Assembly: GCF_904846675.1 (NCBI RefSeq)
Contig: NZ_CAJHBT010000001.1
Location: forward strand, 186,001-250,000
From: Psychrobacter urativorans
GTDB taxonomy: Bacteria; Pseudomonadota; Gammaproteobacteria; Pseudomonadales; Moraxellaceae
Direction of reading: 5' to 3'
DNA: 64,000 bases
Made by a program: the position numbers and the translations under genes. How positions within the stretch are numbered: the stretch's first letter is position 1; each line of letters opens with the position of its first letter. Positions 1 through 10,178 of the stretch are shown piece after piece. The notes beneath the pieces are model-generated. The model was not told the DNA's origin. It saw only the letters and a program-made list of their open reading frames with translations, and ran no database searches.

Positions 1-779
1 TTATGTAATACTGCGTAAGCAGCAATTGGAACTTGGCAACCACCTTCTAAATGGCGATTTAAAGCACGCTCAGCAATTAGACGAATACGCGCTTTATCAT
101 CATTCAGCGGCGCTAGTAATGCCAATATCTCAGCATCACCTTCGCGACATTCAATCGCCAATGCGCCTTGCCCAACAGCTGGCAGGCAAGTATCAATATC
201 TAATTCACCGCGAATCCGCTCGTCAAGCTCAATACGCTGTAGACCACTGGTCGCCAAAATAATCGCATCGTACTCGCCTGCATCTAATTTGCCCAAGCGC
301 GTGCCAACGTTACCGCGTAAAGTTTTGATTTGTAGGTCTGGACGATGTGCCTTAATTTGACACTGACGGCGCAGACTTGAAGTGCCAACGACCGCGCCTT
401 GTGGTAGCTCATCGATATTATTATAAGTGTTAGACACAAACGCATCTGTCGGCGAGGCGCGCTTGCAATAGACTCCCAACATTAAGCCCTCAGGCAACTG
501 CATAGGCACATCTTTTAACGAGTGCACGGCAATATCTGCTTGATTATCATATAACGCCTGCTCAAGCTCTTTTACAAACAAACCCTTGCCACCGATTTTT
601 GCTAAGGGAGTGTCCAAAATTTTGTCACCCTTAGTGACAATTTTTAGTAGGTTAATCGTCAACTCTGGGTACAACTCCGACAGACGGTCACGAATGTGTT
701 CAGCTTGCCATAATGCCAATGGGCTTTGGCGAGTAGCGATGTTTAAAGTGGTTAAAGCAGGTTGCGGTATGGTGCTCAT
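1..779 (-). CDS. hemC: Hydroxymethylbilane synthase (porphobilinogen deaminase), 3' end cut by window
   Basis: HemC joins four porphobilinogen molecules into hydroxymethylbilane in the tetrapyrrole (haem) pathway, in the cytosol. About 259 codons are visible, reading from ATG at 779 to the window edge without a stop; the family is usually near 310 residues. The early segment [18 protein letters not shown], the AVHSLKDVP segment and the cofactor-binding cysteine in EGGCQVPIA (about residue 249) are all present, so the visible part looks functional. It lies downstream of algR on the same strand, as in Pseudomonas (argH / algZ-algR-hemC), but a terminator separates the two genes, so hemC probably has its own promoter between about 780 and 830. 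Confidence is high. Confidence 0.96.
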   Translation of the reverse strand, partial: MSTIPQPALTTLNIATRQSPLALWQAEHIRDRLSELYPELTINLLKIVTKGDKILDTPLAKIGGKGLFVKELEQALYDNQADIAVHSLKDVPMQLPEGLMLGVYCKRASPTDAFVSNTYNNIDELPQGAVVGTSSLRRQCQIKAHRPDLQIKTLRGNVGTRLGKLDAGEYDAIILATSGLQRIELDERIRGELDIDTCLPAVGQGALAIECREGDAEILALLAPLNDDKARIRLIAERALNRHLEGGCQVPIAAYAVLH

Positions 780-836
780 AAGTGGCCTCAGTAAGGTTGG
801 TGCTATAGGATTTTGCTATACAGGGACGCAAAAAAA

Positions 837-866
837 CACCCCTATTTAAGCATAAATAAGGGTTTT
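837..866 (-). terminator. Intrinsic terminator downstream of algR
   Basis: Read on the minus strand, an 11-bp stem (ACCCTTATTTA pairing with TAAATAGGGGT, one G-U pair) around a four-base loop is followed by a run of T residues at about 830-836. It lies between the algR stop (903) and the hemC start (779), so it should separate the two transcription units. Confidence 0.7.
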
Positions 867-902
867 AAGATATGGGCGGTTTAGTAGACCTTAAGCTTTT
901 GG

Positions 903-1640
903 CTACACACTTTGGATTTTATCCCGTAGCGCTGACAAGTGGCGACGACTAACCGATAAGGTCTCATCAATACCCTTAAAGCACACTTGGTATTGACCAG
1001 GATCGATAGTCTCTAAGAAATCCAAATAGCTTAAATTAATAAGGGCATTACGATGAACGCGGAATAGTCGCGCTCCAAATTCTTGTTCTAGCTCTTTTAA
1101 GGTCTCATCAATCAGTACAAAGCCGTTTTTATGACGAACTTTGACATACTTTTGATCCGCAGTACAATAATAAATATCTGTCAGCTTTATCAACTCAACA
1201 CCGCGATGCGTACGCGCAGCTATATGCTCACGAATGGGTCGCGCTGTCGGATCTTCTAGCTTACGAATTTCATTCAGTTGCGCCGCATTGAGGCTTTTCG
1301 CTTTGCCTAACGCCTCTAGCAGCTCATCTTTATTGGCAGGCTTCAATAAATAACCAACCGCATTGGCCTTAAAGGCGGCAATCGCATAATGATCATAAGC
1401 GGTGACGAAGATAATCGCTGGTGGATGCTCAAGCTCATTCAAGGCAGTAGCACAGCGCACCCCGTCCATCTCCGGCATACGAATATCGAGCAAGATCACA
1501 TCTGGCTGCTGCGTTTTTACCGCAATAATAGCTTCAGCGCCAGTCGTTGCCTGTGCAACCACCTCATGACCTGACTCTTGCACAATTCTGACCAAACGCT
1601 CACGGGCCAATGGCTCATCATCACAAACTACAATCCGCAT
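903..1640 (-). CDS. algR: LytTR-family response regulator AlgR
   Basis: A 245-residue two-domain regulator. The receiver domain (about 1-115) has the acidic pair D7/D8, phospho-acceptor D52 in LLDIRMPEMDG, T80 and K100. The LytTR DNA-binding domain (about 140-245) carries the usual YVKVRHKNG and FRVHRNALIN segments. In Pseudomonas AlgR controls twitching motility and exopolysaccharide with the sensor AlgZ/FimS; here the partner gene lies upstream at 2145-3290 and is interrupted by a stop codon. A good ribosome-binding site (AGAGGAAAGTAC then ATG) fixes the start. Both family and synteny support the name. An unusually long gap of about 500 bp separates algR from the kinase gene. Confidence 0.92.
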   Translation of the reverse strand: MRIVVCDDEPLARERLVRIVQESGHEVVAQATTGAEAIIAVKTQQPDVILLDIRMPEMDGVRCATALNELEHPPAIIFVTAYDHYAIAAFKANAVGYLLKPANKDELLEALGKAKSLNAAQLNEIRKLEDPTARPIREHIAARTHRGVELIKLTDIYYCTADQKYVKVRHKNGFVLIDETLKELEQEFGARLFRVHRNALINLSYLDFLETIDPGQYQVCFKGIDETLSVSRRHLSALRDKIQSV

Positions 1641-2144
1641 GTACTTTCCTCTTTGATAGCCTACCGGACAAAATTTATTGGCTTTTATTATGGGTTTTAG
1701 TCATACCTATCTTTAAACTATTACCTTAGCGCTATCAAGGTTTTCTTGCGACCTTAGCAGCAAATAAGGCTTATTTTACCCCGCCTTTACGCTTTATTCT
1801 TGACCTTGCTTGCTACCTATCCGGCCATTCTATTTGCAACCTTTCTATCTATATAGTACGCCCATTCATGAATGAACAATGCATAATTTGCAGAAAGTTT
1901 TTATCAGCTGCAGGTTAATAAAAAAGGGTCGAACACCATGATTAAAGATAACTTAATATAGCTTATATCTAAAAGCTGCAATAACTGTGCCATTATTATA
2001 GATAAAAATAGGATATGGTGAGAGCAGCTCGTCAAATGCAGCCTGACAAACAAATAACTATGGGCACAACCTAGGTCAGTGCTAAGTATTAGAACTGTAT
2101 TGATAAAAAATATTAATCAATAGCGAAATTCACCATAAGACCCA
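1641..2144. other. Intergenic gap between algR and the algZ-type gene
   Basis: About 500 bp with no coding region I can support. A weak hairpin (ATTGAT / ATCAAT around 2099-2121) follows the kinase stop codon and could end that transcript. The length suggests that algR has its own promoter, but no convincing -35/-10 pair was picked out. Confidence 0.4.
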
Positions 2145-3290
2145 TTAAAGACCTACATCTTGTAAGGGATAGTCAATAATTGACACAATCCGTTTGCTGG
2201 TGACTGTACTCTGAATATCGGCGCTTTGACCAAAACAAGCTCTAAGACGTTCCGTTTGAATATGAAAGTCCATATGTCGGCGCAGGTCATGAACCACCAT
2301 AAAAGTTTCGGTTGGCAGCTGCACGGTGACGGTGATGCGGTGCTGTCGCCAAGTGACTTTGATATCAATCACAATCGTTTCGGTGGTCATCTCCACCACA
2401 TTAAGCAGCATCTTCTCTAACATACTTTGTAGCGTCAACGCGGTGATGACCATATCGTACATCACATCATCGTCCGGTAGCTGCCACGTGACCGCCAGCT
2501 TATCCGATAAACGGCTCGACTCAATTGCCAGATAGTGTTCACACAGCGCCACTTCTTCCTCAAACCCAATCTCACGCGTCCCATTAAAACTAGCGCGAAA
2601 TAGCGCTGAGACGTGCTGCAACAGCTCGGAGGCACGCGGAAGGTTGGTCTCTATTAAAGAGACCAGATTATTAATAGTATTAAAGAAAAAATGCGGAGCA
2701 AGGCGGGCTTTCATGATATCGTTTTGTGCGGCAAGCTTGTATTCAAAGGATTTTTTGAGTGCCCTCAACTCACAATGCCGGCGCAAAAAGTATAATAAAA
2801 GCACCAACGTAAAGCCGCCGGTAGTCACCACATTAAATAGAGCATTGGAGATAAATGCTGGGCGATCATACTAAAGCCAGCCGATATTAATCATCGTCAG
2901 CTTGACGAGGGTCGCGGATACCGCAGCGCTACTCATGAGTAGTAGCACAATACGTATGCTGACAATGAGAAAGCTATCGTGTCTAAAGACCGGACGCAGA
3001 TAGTCTATAAGGTAAAATGCAGGAATAATAGTAATCGTATTTTGTATGATACGGCTGATAAACTTGATTAAAAACTCTGACCACGTCGCCAAATCATGAC
3101 GATCAATCACGGTGACAAATAGTGACCAAAAAAAGATATATAACAGCCACTGCCAAGGTTTCATCATTTCCATGAACTTGGGGATAAAAAACTCTAGGCG
3201 CTCCGCTAGTAAGGTAACCTCATCCTTTGCTATACTCGAGTTCTTATTCTCTTGACTTGTCTTAGACCGATATGAACGCCACTTCCTCAA
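2145..3290 (-). pseudogene. algZ: AlgZ/FimS-type sensor histidine kinase interrupted by an in-frame amber codon
   Basis: A membrane sensor of the LytS/His_kinase family expected to act with AlgR. Two open segments, 3290-2871 and 2870-2145, are in the same frame and separated only by TAG at 2871-2873; read through, the product is about 381 residues, close to the Pseudomonas protein. The N-terminal part holds the membrane segments (EFFIPKF then hydrophobic stretches) and the second part the phospho-acceptor region LAPHFFFNTINN. The C-terminal ATP-binding domain looks degenerate: the usual N-box is LEKMLLNV and no glycine-rich G-box is visible. The only upstream start in frame is TTG at 3290, overlapping the divergent argH start; a start within the first 40 codons is also possible. 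Position between argH and algR supports the identity. Either a pseudogene, two separate polypeptides, a suppressed stop or a sequencing error. Confidence 0.8.
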
Positions 3291-4780
3291 ATCCTAGTAA
3301 TCCCGAGCAAAATAAAAATTCACGTGCGCCTGATTCTAGCACAGATGCTTCTAGAACAAACAGTCCTGCACAAAACGGCGACGTACAAAATAGCCCAGGC
3401 CAGCAAATGTGGGGCGGGCGCTTCAGCGAAGCGACAGACAGCTTCGTGGCGGCCTTTACCGCGTCCGTAGGCTTTGATCAGCGTTTTGCACGCCACGATA
3501 TCGAAGGCTCAATCGCTCATGCGACCATGCTTAAAGAATGTAATATTTTAAGTAGCGACGACGTTGCCACCATTATTGATGGCCTAAAACAAGTGCTGTC
3601 CGAGATTGAAGCGGGTGAGTTTAACTGGTCAATTGCACTAGAAGATGTGCATATGAACGTTGAATCACGCTTGACTGATCTCATTGGCCCAGTAGGTAAA
3701 AAGCTGCATACCGGACGCAGTCGTAACGACCAAGTAGCCACCGATATTCGTCTGTGGCTACGTGAAGAAACTGACAACATTATCGCGTTATTAGTACGCC
3801 TGCAAAGTGGTCTCTTAGACTTGGCTGAGCAGCATACCGATACTATTATGCCGGGCTTCACACATTTACAAACCGCACAGCCGGTCAGCTTTGGTCATCA
3901 TGTGATGGCATGGTTTGAGATGCTGTTCCGTGATACTGAGCGCCTTGTTGATGCCCGTCGTCGTATCAACCAATTACCGCTTGGTAGCGCCGCTCTTGCT
4001 GGCACGACCTTCCCAATCGACCGCACGATTACTGCAGAATTACTCGGTTTTGAAGGCATTTGCCAAAATTCGCTCGATGCGGTGTCCGACCGTGACTTTG
4101 CCATTGAGTTTACTGCCGCGGCTTCTATCCTTATGATGCATTTGTCACGGATGAGTGAAGAGATCATCCTCTGGATGTCGGCACAATTTAACTTTGTGCA
4201 GATTCCGGATCGCTTTTGTACCGGCTCATCCATCATGCCGCAAAAGAAAAACCCTGACGTGCCAGAATTAGTTCGCGGTAAAGCTGCACGGGTCTTTGGA
4301 CAACTGATGACTTTATTAAGCCTGATGAAAAGCCAGCCACTCGCCTATAATAAAGACAACCAAGAAGACAAAGAACCGCTCTTTGACTGTGTTGACACCC
4401 TTACCGGCTCGCTATTGGCCTTTGCCGATATGCTACCGAATATTACGCCTAATAAAGAAAATATGCGTGCCGCAACCATGAAAGGCTATGCCACCGCCAC
4501 CGACTTGGCTGATTATTTGGTAAGAAACGGGGTTGCCTTCCGTGATGCCCATGAAGTGGTAGGTCATGCTGTCGCCCTTGGAATTCGTGAAGGGGTGGAT
4601 TTAAGCGATTTATCATTAGCACAATTGCAGCAGTTTAGTGATGCTATTGGCGATGATGTGTTTGATTATCTGACTTTAGAAGGCTCATTAGCTGCCCGTG
4701 ACCATTTAGGTGGCACGGCGCCCAATCAAGTGAAGCAAGCGGTCAGCCTAGGACGTACACGGTTAGAAGTTTTCGCTTAA
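3272..4780 (+). CDS. argH: Argininosuccinate lyase
   Basis: Last step of arginine biosynthesis: argininosuccinate to arginine plus fumarate, as a cytosolic homotetramer. The family signature [12 protein letters not shown] is at about residues 318-329, and the [10 protein letters not shown] and [13 protein letters not shown] segments are present. The 502-residue length exceeds the usual 460-470 because of a polar, low-complexity extension of about 45 residues rich in Ser, Asn, Pro and Gln before MWGGRF. Neither ATG 3272 nor the internal ATG 3407 (a weak AGG lies seven bases upstream) has a strong ribosome-binding site, so the start is uncertain. If 3272 is used, the gene overlaps the divergent algZ start by 19 bp. 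A strong terminator follows at 4894. Confidence 0.96.
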   Translation: MNATSSNPSNPEQNKNSRAPDSSTDASRTNSPAQNGDVQNSPGQQMWGGRFSEATDSFVAAFTASVGFDQRFARHDIEGSIAHATMLKECNILSSDDVATIIDGLKQVLSEIEAGEFNWSIALEDVHMNVESRLTDLIGPVGKKLHTGRSRNDQVATDIRLWLREETDNIIALLVRLQSGLLDLAEQHTDTIMPGFTHLQTAQPVSFGHHVMAWFEMLFRDTERLVDARRRINQLPLGSAALAGTTFPIDRTITAELLGFEGICQNSLDAVSDRDFAIEFTAAASILMMHLSRMSEEIILWMSAQFNFVQIPDRFCTGSSIMPQKKNPDVPELVRGKAARVFGQLMTLLSLMKSQPLAYNKDNQEDKEPLFDCVDTLTGSLLAFADMLPNITPNKENMRAATMKGYATATDLADYLVRNGVAFRDAHEVVGHAVALGIREGVDLSDLSLAQLQQFSDAIGDDVFDYLTLEGSLAARDHLGGTAPNQVKQAVSLGRTRLEVFA

Positions 4781-4893
4781 GCCGAAGCTTTTAATACTCT
4801 GCAATACTTTGAATTATTGGCTTAAATTGACACCTTATTATCACCTTAGATGCTTAGTAAGTTGAGCACTTTTACTGGCTTCATGACTCCTAT

Positions 4894-4924
4894 AAAAACA
4901 CCCGCCCTTGTTGCGGGTGTTTTT
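4894..4924 (+). terminator. Intrinsic terminator after argH
   Basis: A GC-rich stem (AACACCCGC pairing with GCGGGTGTT) around a seven-base loop, with A residues before and a T run after it. It is nearly symmetrical and could work in both directions. Confidence 0.85.
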
Positions 4925-4980
4925 GTTACCATAATCAGGTAGAGTAGCTGATAACAGATAGATTTTAATAGACTATTTTT

Positions 4981-5017
4981 TACTAAGCATTCAATAACTT
5001 ACTAAGCATTCAATAAC
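4981..5017. repeat. Two-copy direct repeat upstream of yggX
   Basis: The 18-base sequence TACTAAGCATTCAATAAC occurs at 4981-4998 and again at 5000-5017, one base apart. A shorter related piece (CATTTAATAAC) follows. It lies 45-80 bp before the yggX start, so it could be part of the promoter region or simple slippage. Confidence 0.8.
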
Positions 5018-5061
5018 AGCCATTTAATAACAACCAATAAATAATAAACAAGGAGCTAACC

Positions 5062-5358
5062 ATGACTGAGAGCTTTAATCCAAAAGCAAACACCGTATTT
5101 TGCCGTAAATATCAGCAAGATTTACCAAGGATGTCGTACCCTCCTTTCCCTAATAAAAACGGTCAAGCGCTACAAGAAACGGTATCAGATAAAGCATGGC
5201 AAGAGTGGCTTGAACATCAAACTATGCTGATTAATGAAAACCATCTCAGCATGATGGACCCTGAAGCCAAGAAGTTCCTAACCGAGCAACGTGATAAGTT
5301 TTTGGACAATCAAGACTACGAGCGCCCACAAGGTTGGACTCCTGAAGCTAAAAGCTAA
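5062..5358 (+). CDS. yggX: Fe(2+)-trafficking / oxidative damage protection protein YggX
   Basis: A small cytosolic protein (98 residues; the family is about 90) linked in enterobacteria to iron handling and protection of Fe-S clusters from oxidation. The conserved N-terminal [21 protein letters not shown] and the C-terminal RPQGWTPE segments match the family. The start has a good ribosome-binding site (AAGGAGCTAACC then ATG). It appears monocistronic, with a 14-bp hairpin 37 bp after its stop. Confidence 0.93.
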   Translation: MTESFNPKANTVFCRKYQQDLPRMSYPPFPNKNGQALQETVSDKAWQEWLEHQTMLINENHLSMMDPEAKKFLTEQRDKFLDNQDYERPQGWTPEAKS

Positions 5359-5394
5359 GCACTTAACCAACTACGGGCCTTATAAATAAAGCGG

Positions 5395-5426
5395 ACAAAT
5401 GGCTATGAGTCATCATAGCCATTTGT
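5395..5426 (+). terminator. Perfect 14-bp hairpin after yggX
   Basis: ACAAATGGCTATGA pairs exactly with TCATAGCCATTTGT around a four-base loop. The sequence after it is only weakly T-rich, so it may act as a terminator or as an RNA-stabilising 3' hairpin. Confidence 0.6.
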
Positions 5427-5449
5427 TAGTATGATGTTGGTTTACAACA

Positions 5450-5760
<311 letters not shown>

Positions 5761-5811
5761 AGTTTTATAGAAAGTACTTAAATTAATTAGTACCGCCTTA
5801 TTTTAGCTCGT

Positions 5812-5864
5812 AAAAAAGCCCCGATACCCAAAGTATAAACATACTTAGTTATCGGGGCTTTTTT
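5812..5864. terminator. Bidirectional terminator between thiC remnant and fba
   Basis: AAAAAAGCCCCGATA pairs with TATCGGGGCTTTTTT, and a small inner hairpin (AAGTAT / ATACTT) lies in the loop. A and T runs on both sides let it serve the plus-strand remnant and the minus-strand aldolase gene. Confidence 0.85.
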
Positions 5865-5901
5865 ATACTTCTAACTTATCTTTAACGTTCACAGTCCAGC
5901 T

Positions 5902-6792
5902 TTACACCTTCGACGCCTCATAAATCTCATCGATCGAGGTATTAATAGTATCCGCAAATTCTTTATCACTTTGTTGTTTGCTAAGACCTTCAGTAAAGGC
6001 ACGTGAGAAGCTCGCAATCATACCAGGATTCTGCTTCAGCTTAATGCAAGCATCGCTACGGCTATAGCCACCAGATAACGCGACGACTTTAAGCACTTTT
6101 GGATGGTCAATCAGCTCTTGATAGAATCCTGCTTCTTCAGGCAAAGTTAACTTCAGCATCACTTGATGGTCGTCACTTAAGCGCTCAAGGTTATGTAAGA
6201 GATTGATTTTTAACAGTAGCTCACAATCATGCTTTTTTGCGCTATTAATATCAATTTCTGGCTCAACGATTGGCATCAGGCCTTTTGAGATAATTTGCTT
6301 AGCCACATCAAATTGCTGCTGCACAACCAGCTCGATACCGTCAACATTAGGCTCATAAATGACTGAGCGCATTTTAGTACCAAATACGGGATAATTTTTA
6401 GCTTTATCTAATAGTAAGTCTAAATTAGGCATTGGGCGCATCACTTGCACGCCGCTCATCTGTTCTGCTAAGCCTTTATCTACCTTTAAAAAAGGCACGA
6501 TATTTTTATCTTCCCATAGATAATTGGCAGTCGGCTTACCATTAACTTCACGGTCCATAGTATCTTCAAACAAAATCGCGCCAAGAACACGCTCATTATC
6601 AAAGCAGTCGCAAGTCATTATACGGGCACGCATTTCATGTACTTGGTCAAACATAGCCTCATCATTATCATAGGCATCGCCCGTGACGCCATAATTCTCT
6701 AACGCTTTAGGCGTACTGCCACCACTTTGATCAAGTGCAGCGATAAATCCTGAACCATTTTTTATACGTTGTAATTGCTTTTGGTATTCCAT
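5902..6792 (-). CDS. fda: Class I fructose-bisphosphate aldolase
   Basis: Reversibly splits fructose 1,6-bisphosphate into dihydroxyacetone phosphate and glyceraldehyde 3-phosphate in glycolysis/gluconeogenesis, cytosolic. The 296-residue protein begins with QRIKNGSGFIAALDQSGGST, as in the bacterial class I FdaB-type enzymes; no class II zinc-site motifs are seen. The lysine in VMLKLTLPEE (K214) is the probable Schiff-base residue. The gene stands alone between a terminator and the DMT transporter gene about 200 bp upstream, both on the minus strand. The symbol is the usual one for the class I enzyme and may differ between annotations. Confidence 0.93.
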   Translation of the reverse strand: MEYQKQLQRIKNGSGFIAALDQSGGSTPKALENYGVTGDAYDNDEAMFDQVHEMRARIMTCDCFDNERVLGAILFEDTMDREVNGKPTANYLWEDKNIVPFLKVDKGLAEQMSGVQVMRPMPNLDLLLDKAKNYPVFGTKMRSVIYEPNVDGIELVVQQQFDVAKQIISKGLMPIVEPEIDINSAKKHDCELLLKINLLHNLERLSDDHQVMLKLTLPEEAGFYQELIDHPKVLKVVALSGGYSRSDACIKLKQNPGMIASFSRAFTEGLSKQQSDKEFADTINTSIDEIYEASKV

Positions 6793-6994
6793 TGAACGGA
6801 CATCCTATAATTATTAATCAAGGTTAAATGTGACAAGGGTAGACGGCTAGCTTACAGTTTATGCGCATCTAATTATACGGGCCTAGCCGTTTATAGATAA
6901 CCTTACCATAGGACGCCTTATGTGCCTATATGTGTTAAGTTAAAGAATCGGTAAAAACCTGCCATCGCACTAAAAAACTATCAAGCTAAAACTA

Positions 6995-7882
6995 TCATGC
7001 TAAAAACAGCACCGCCACACAGCTAACCGCTAATAACAAACCAAGCATATTAATACGGTTAAGGTGCTCTTTAAATACGCCAACACCAATAAGGGTTGCG
7101 ACCGCGATGACCCCAACATTCATACCGGTAAATACTATACTTGGTGACTCAGATAATAGTTGATGGGCACGAATATAAGCATAAATATTACCTATGTTCA
7201 ACGCCCCAAGCAATAATCCAGCAGCCAATGCGCGACCTTGCCAACGCACACGAATGATAAGCAAATAGATAAATAATAATAAGCCTGCTAGCCCAAAGCT
7301 AATAAATAGCGTTAGCGGAAACGCAGCACCTTGCTTGGCAACTTGCTTAAATAAAATATCAATAACACCGTAGCCTGTCCAGACGCCAAATAACCATAAA
7401 GGCGTGCGTAAGGCGTGTCTTTGTAGCGTGTTATCAGATTTATTCTCATCGTTAGTAGTAATAGTTTCTAACTGCTGCGGACGATAAATCAGTGCACCAA
7501 GTGCCAAGAAACCAAGCACCAACCCAAAGATACGCGTGCCGGTTAACACTTCCCCAAATAATAGAAAAGCGGCAATAATAGGAATAATTAACGATAAACG
7601 CTGGGCCGCATCGCTGGCAACCATACCCACTGCCGCAATCGCACGACCAAGAACTACAAATACGGCCGGTAGCAATATACCAAGCGCGAGAATAATACCC
7701 CATGCCCCGCCAAGCGTATTAATACCGCTGACATCGGGTTTAAGCAATATCCAAGTCAGCAAAAAGGCAACCGGATAACCAGCAACAATGGTCTGGCGAA
7801 TATCTATATCACGTTGGCGTAGTACTTTTAACAGAACAGAAACTGCGACACTGCATAGCACCGCAATTATTAAATACAGCAT
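6995..7882 (-). CDS. DMT-superfamily (EamA-type) membrane transporter
   Basis: A 295-residue inner-membrane protein with about ten hydrophobic segments arranged as two related halves, the pattern of EamA drug/metabolite transporters. The substrate cannot be read from the sequence. A hydrophilic loop at about residues 135-155 separates the halves (QQLETITTNDENKSDN). The start MLYLIIAVLCSVAVSVLLK gives a first membrane helix immediately. It is transcribed away from the ABC exporter gene. Confidence 0.82.
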   Translation of the reverse strand: MLYLIIAVLCSVAVSVLLKVLRQRDIDIRQTIVAGYPVAFLLTWILLKPDVSGINTLGGAWGIILALGILLPAVFVVLGRAIAAVGMVASDAAQRLSLIIPIIAAFLLFGEVLTGTRIFGLVLGFLALGALIYRPQQLETITTNDENKSDNTLQRHALRTPLWLFGVWTGYGVIDILFKQVAKQGAAFPLTLFISFGLAGLLLFIYLLIIRVRWQGRALAAGLLLGALNIGNIYAYIRAHQLLSESPSIVFTGMNVGVIAVATLIGVGVFKEHLNRINMLGLLLAVSCVAVLFLA

Positions 7883-8204
7883 TAGCCTCTACCTTAATTT
7901 AGCTCACTTCTATTTAACGTCCTGTCGTTAAATAGTCGCAAAAGCATAGAATGTAACAAAATATTTCATTTACAGCAATCTATATATTTCAGGCTCAACA
8001 ATTCATTTATAACGTTTATAGCTATCGGCGGCAGATAAGGTCTATAGAAAGGCGTCTGGTGCGTTCAAATTACAATTACCATGCAGGCGCGATTGCGAAG
8101 TTTTGCTAAAATAGGGCACTATCCTACTAACATAAGTCACAGTGCAAGATAACGTTTGCTAACGTTTATCTTGGCGTACTGCTATTGATGTATTTCTATT
8201 GCCT
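7883..8204. other. Divergent intergenic region between DMT transporter and ABC exporter
   Basis: About 320 bp that must contain the two divergent promoters. A -10-like TAAAAT near 8108 could serve the exporter, but no well-spaced -35 is evident. No RNA gene or repeat seen. Confidence 0.35.
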
Positions 8205-10109
8205 ATGAATGCTCTATTTCGCTTTTTTGAATCCCGCCTATCCGCCTTCCCTGATTCGCCGATGCCTCTGCCCCGTGTTGGGCTGATAAAGTTCCTGTGG
8301 GCCTGTACGGAGGGTTTGCGCGGCTGGCTACTCCTGTTTATGATTCTGTCCGCTGGTATTGGCATCTATGAGGCCATGCTGTTTGCGTGGATTGGTAATC
8401 TGGTCGATTGGTTAGGTACTTATACGCCGCAGACACTATTAAGCGAAAAAGGCGATATGCTGATGCTGATGCTGGCGGTACTGATTATCAGTCCCTTCTG
8501 GATTTCCTTGTCATCCTTGATTCGTTTTCAAGCGATCCAAGGCGTATTTCCGATGCAGATGCGCTGGCGATTTCACCAGCGTATGCTCAGTCAATCGATG
8601 CAGTTTTATCAGGACGAGTTTTCTGGTCGAGTCTCAGCTAAGGTGATGCAAACCGCCCTTGCGGTGCGTGATACGGTGATGACGGTCACTGATATGCTGC
8701 TGTATGTCCTCGTCTACTTTATCACTACTGGGGTAATTTTATTTAACTTAGACAGCTTATTATTGATTCCGTTTGCGATTTGGTTTGTATTGTTTGGGCT
8801 GACGATGTGGTTCTTTATCCCGAGGCTTAAACGTACTGCCATCGTACAAGCTGATGCCCGCGCACTGATGGTTGGCCGTATCACTGATGCTTACGCCAAC
8901 ATTATGACAGTCAAGCTATTCAGTCATTCACGCCGTGAGCTTAGCTATGCTAAAGATGCGATGGGACAGTTTTTGGGCACAGTACATGCACAAATGCGCT
9001 GGGTCTCCCAATTAGAAATAGTCAATCATACTATTAGCGTTATTTTAGTCGGCACCACTGCTGGGATTGGCTTATATTTATGGCAAAAGGGAGCGGTTGG
9101 CGTCGGTGCGATTGCAGCAGCGACAGCGATGGCGCTACGGTTAAATGGTCTAACACGCATGATTATGTGGCAAACAGCCAGCTTGTTTGAGAGTATCGGT
9201 ACGGTACAAGATGGCATGCGCACCTTATCCGCACCGCAAACTATCCTTGATATACCCGATGCTAAAGCATTAGTCGTTACGGACGGTAATATTGTATTTG
9301 ATCATGTCAACTTTAGTTACGAAGAGGGTGATGGCATCGAAGATATCGAAGGCGAGCACATCGATGAAATCGAAACCCCACTTACTGCCTCGCGTGTGAA
9401 GTTATTGGACGATTTCTATTTAAATATTAAAGCAGGTGAAAAAATTGGTTTGGTCGGCCGTTCAGGTGCTGGTAAATCAACCTTAGTTAATCTACTGTTA
9501 CGCTTCTTTGATGTGGATAGCGGTAAAATTTGTGTCGACGGGCAAGCGATTAATGAGGTGACACAAGAATCCTTACGCCAGCAAATAGGTATGGTTACCC
9601 AGGATACCTCACTATTGCATCGTACTGTTCGTGAAAATATCGCTTATGGTCGCCCTGATGCCAGTGATGAAGAAATCATGATCGCTGCTAAGCAAGCGCA
9701 GGCATGGGATTTTATCGAAGGCTTGTATGATGACAAAGGCAACACTGGACTCGATACTCAAGTCGGCGAACGTGGTGTCAAACTCTCTGGCGGGCAGCGT
9801 CAGCGCATTGGTATCTCACGTGTAATGCTCAAAAATGCACCTATTTTACTACTAGATGAGGCGACCAGCGCTCTTGACTCTGAGATTGAATTTGCTATTA
9901 CTGAAAGCTTAAACGATATCATGAAAGGCAAAACCGTTATCGCCATTGCGCATCGCCTCTCAACTATCGCAGCCCTCGATAGACTGGTAGTGATGGATAA
10001 AGGTCATATCATCGAACAAGGCAGCCATAATGAACTATTAGCAATGAAGGGCGTCTACGCAGGGTTATGGCAGCGGCAGAGTGGTGATTTCTTAGGCGAT
10101 TTAGTGTAG
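8205..10109 (+). CDS. ABC exporter, fused membrane and ATPase domains
   Basis: A 634-residue half-transporter of the MsbA/multidrug type, presumably acting as a homodimer in the inner membrane. Six membrane segments lie within about residues 40-330. The ATPase domain has Walker A GRSGAGKS (418-425), the Q-loop region MVTQDTSLLH, signature LSGGQ (527-531), Walker B ILLLDEATSALD and the H-loop IAHRLST. An acidic insertion rich in Glu and Asp sits between NFSYEEGD and the start of the ATPase core, which is unusual. ATG 8205 is preferred over an upstream in-frame TTG at 8199. The substrate is not predictable; the neighbouring hydrolase 70 bp downstream may be co-transcribed. Confidence 0.9.
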   Translation: MNALFRFFESRLSAFPDSPMPLPRVGLIKFLWACTEGLRGWLLLFMILSAGIGIYEAMLFAWIGNLVDWLGTYTPQTLLSEKGDMLMLMLAVLIISPFWISLSSLIRFQAIQGVFPMQMRWRFHQRMLSQSMQFYQDEFSGRVSAKVMQTALAVRDTVMTVTDMLLYVLVYFITTGVILFNLDSLLLIPFAIWFVLFGLTMWFFIPRLKRTAIVQADARALMVGRITDAYANIMTVKLFSHSRRELSYAKDAMGQFLGTVHAQMRWVSQLEIVNHTISVILVGTTAGIGLYLWQKGAVGVGAIAAATAMALRLNGLTRMIMWQTASLFESIGTVQDGMRTLSAPQTILDIPDAKALVVTDGNIVFDHVNFSYEEGDGIEDIEGEHIDEIETPLTASRVKLLDDFYLNIKAGEKIGLVGRSGAGKSTLVNLLLRFFDVDSGKICVDGQAINEVTQESLRQQIGMVTQDTSLLHRTVRENIAYGRPDASDEEIMIAAKQAQAWDFIEGLYDDKGNTGLDTQVGERGVKLSGGQRQRIGISRVMLKNAPILLLDEATSALDSEIEFAITESLNDIMKGKTVIAIAHRLSTIAALDRLVVMDKGHIIEQGSHNELLAMKGVYAGLWQRQSGDFLGDLV

Positions 10110-10178
10110 TAAAAATAGAGTAGTAAAAATTAGGCATGAGCGACTCTAAGTTAAAAAACACAAGGATGTGTCACTATC

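Noticed and set aside
586-849. Plus-strand open frame over hemC
   Set aside because: Lies antisense to well-supported hemC coding sequence; composition is a shadow.
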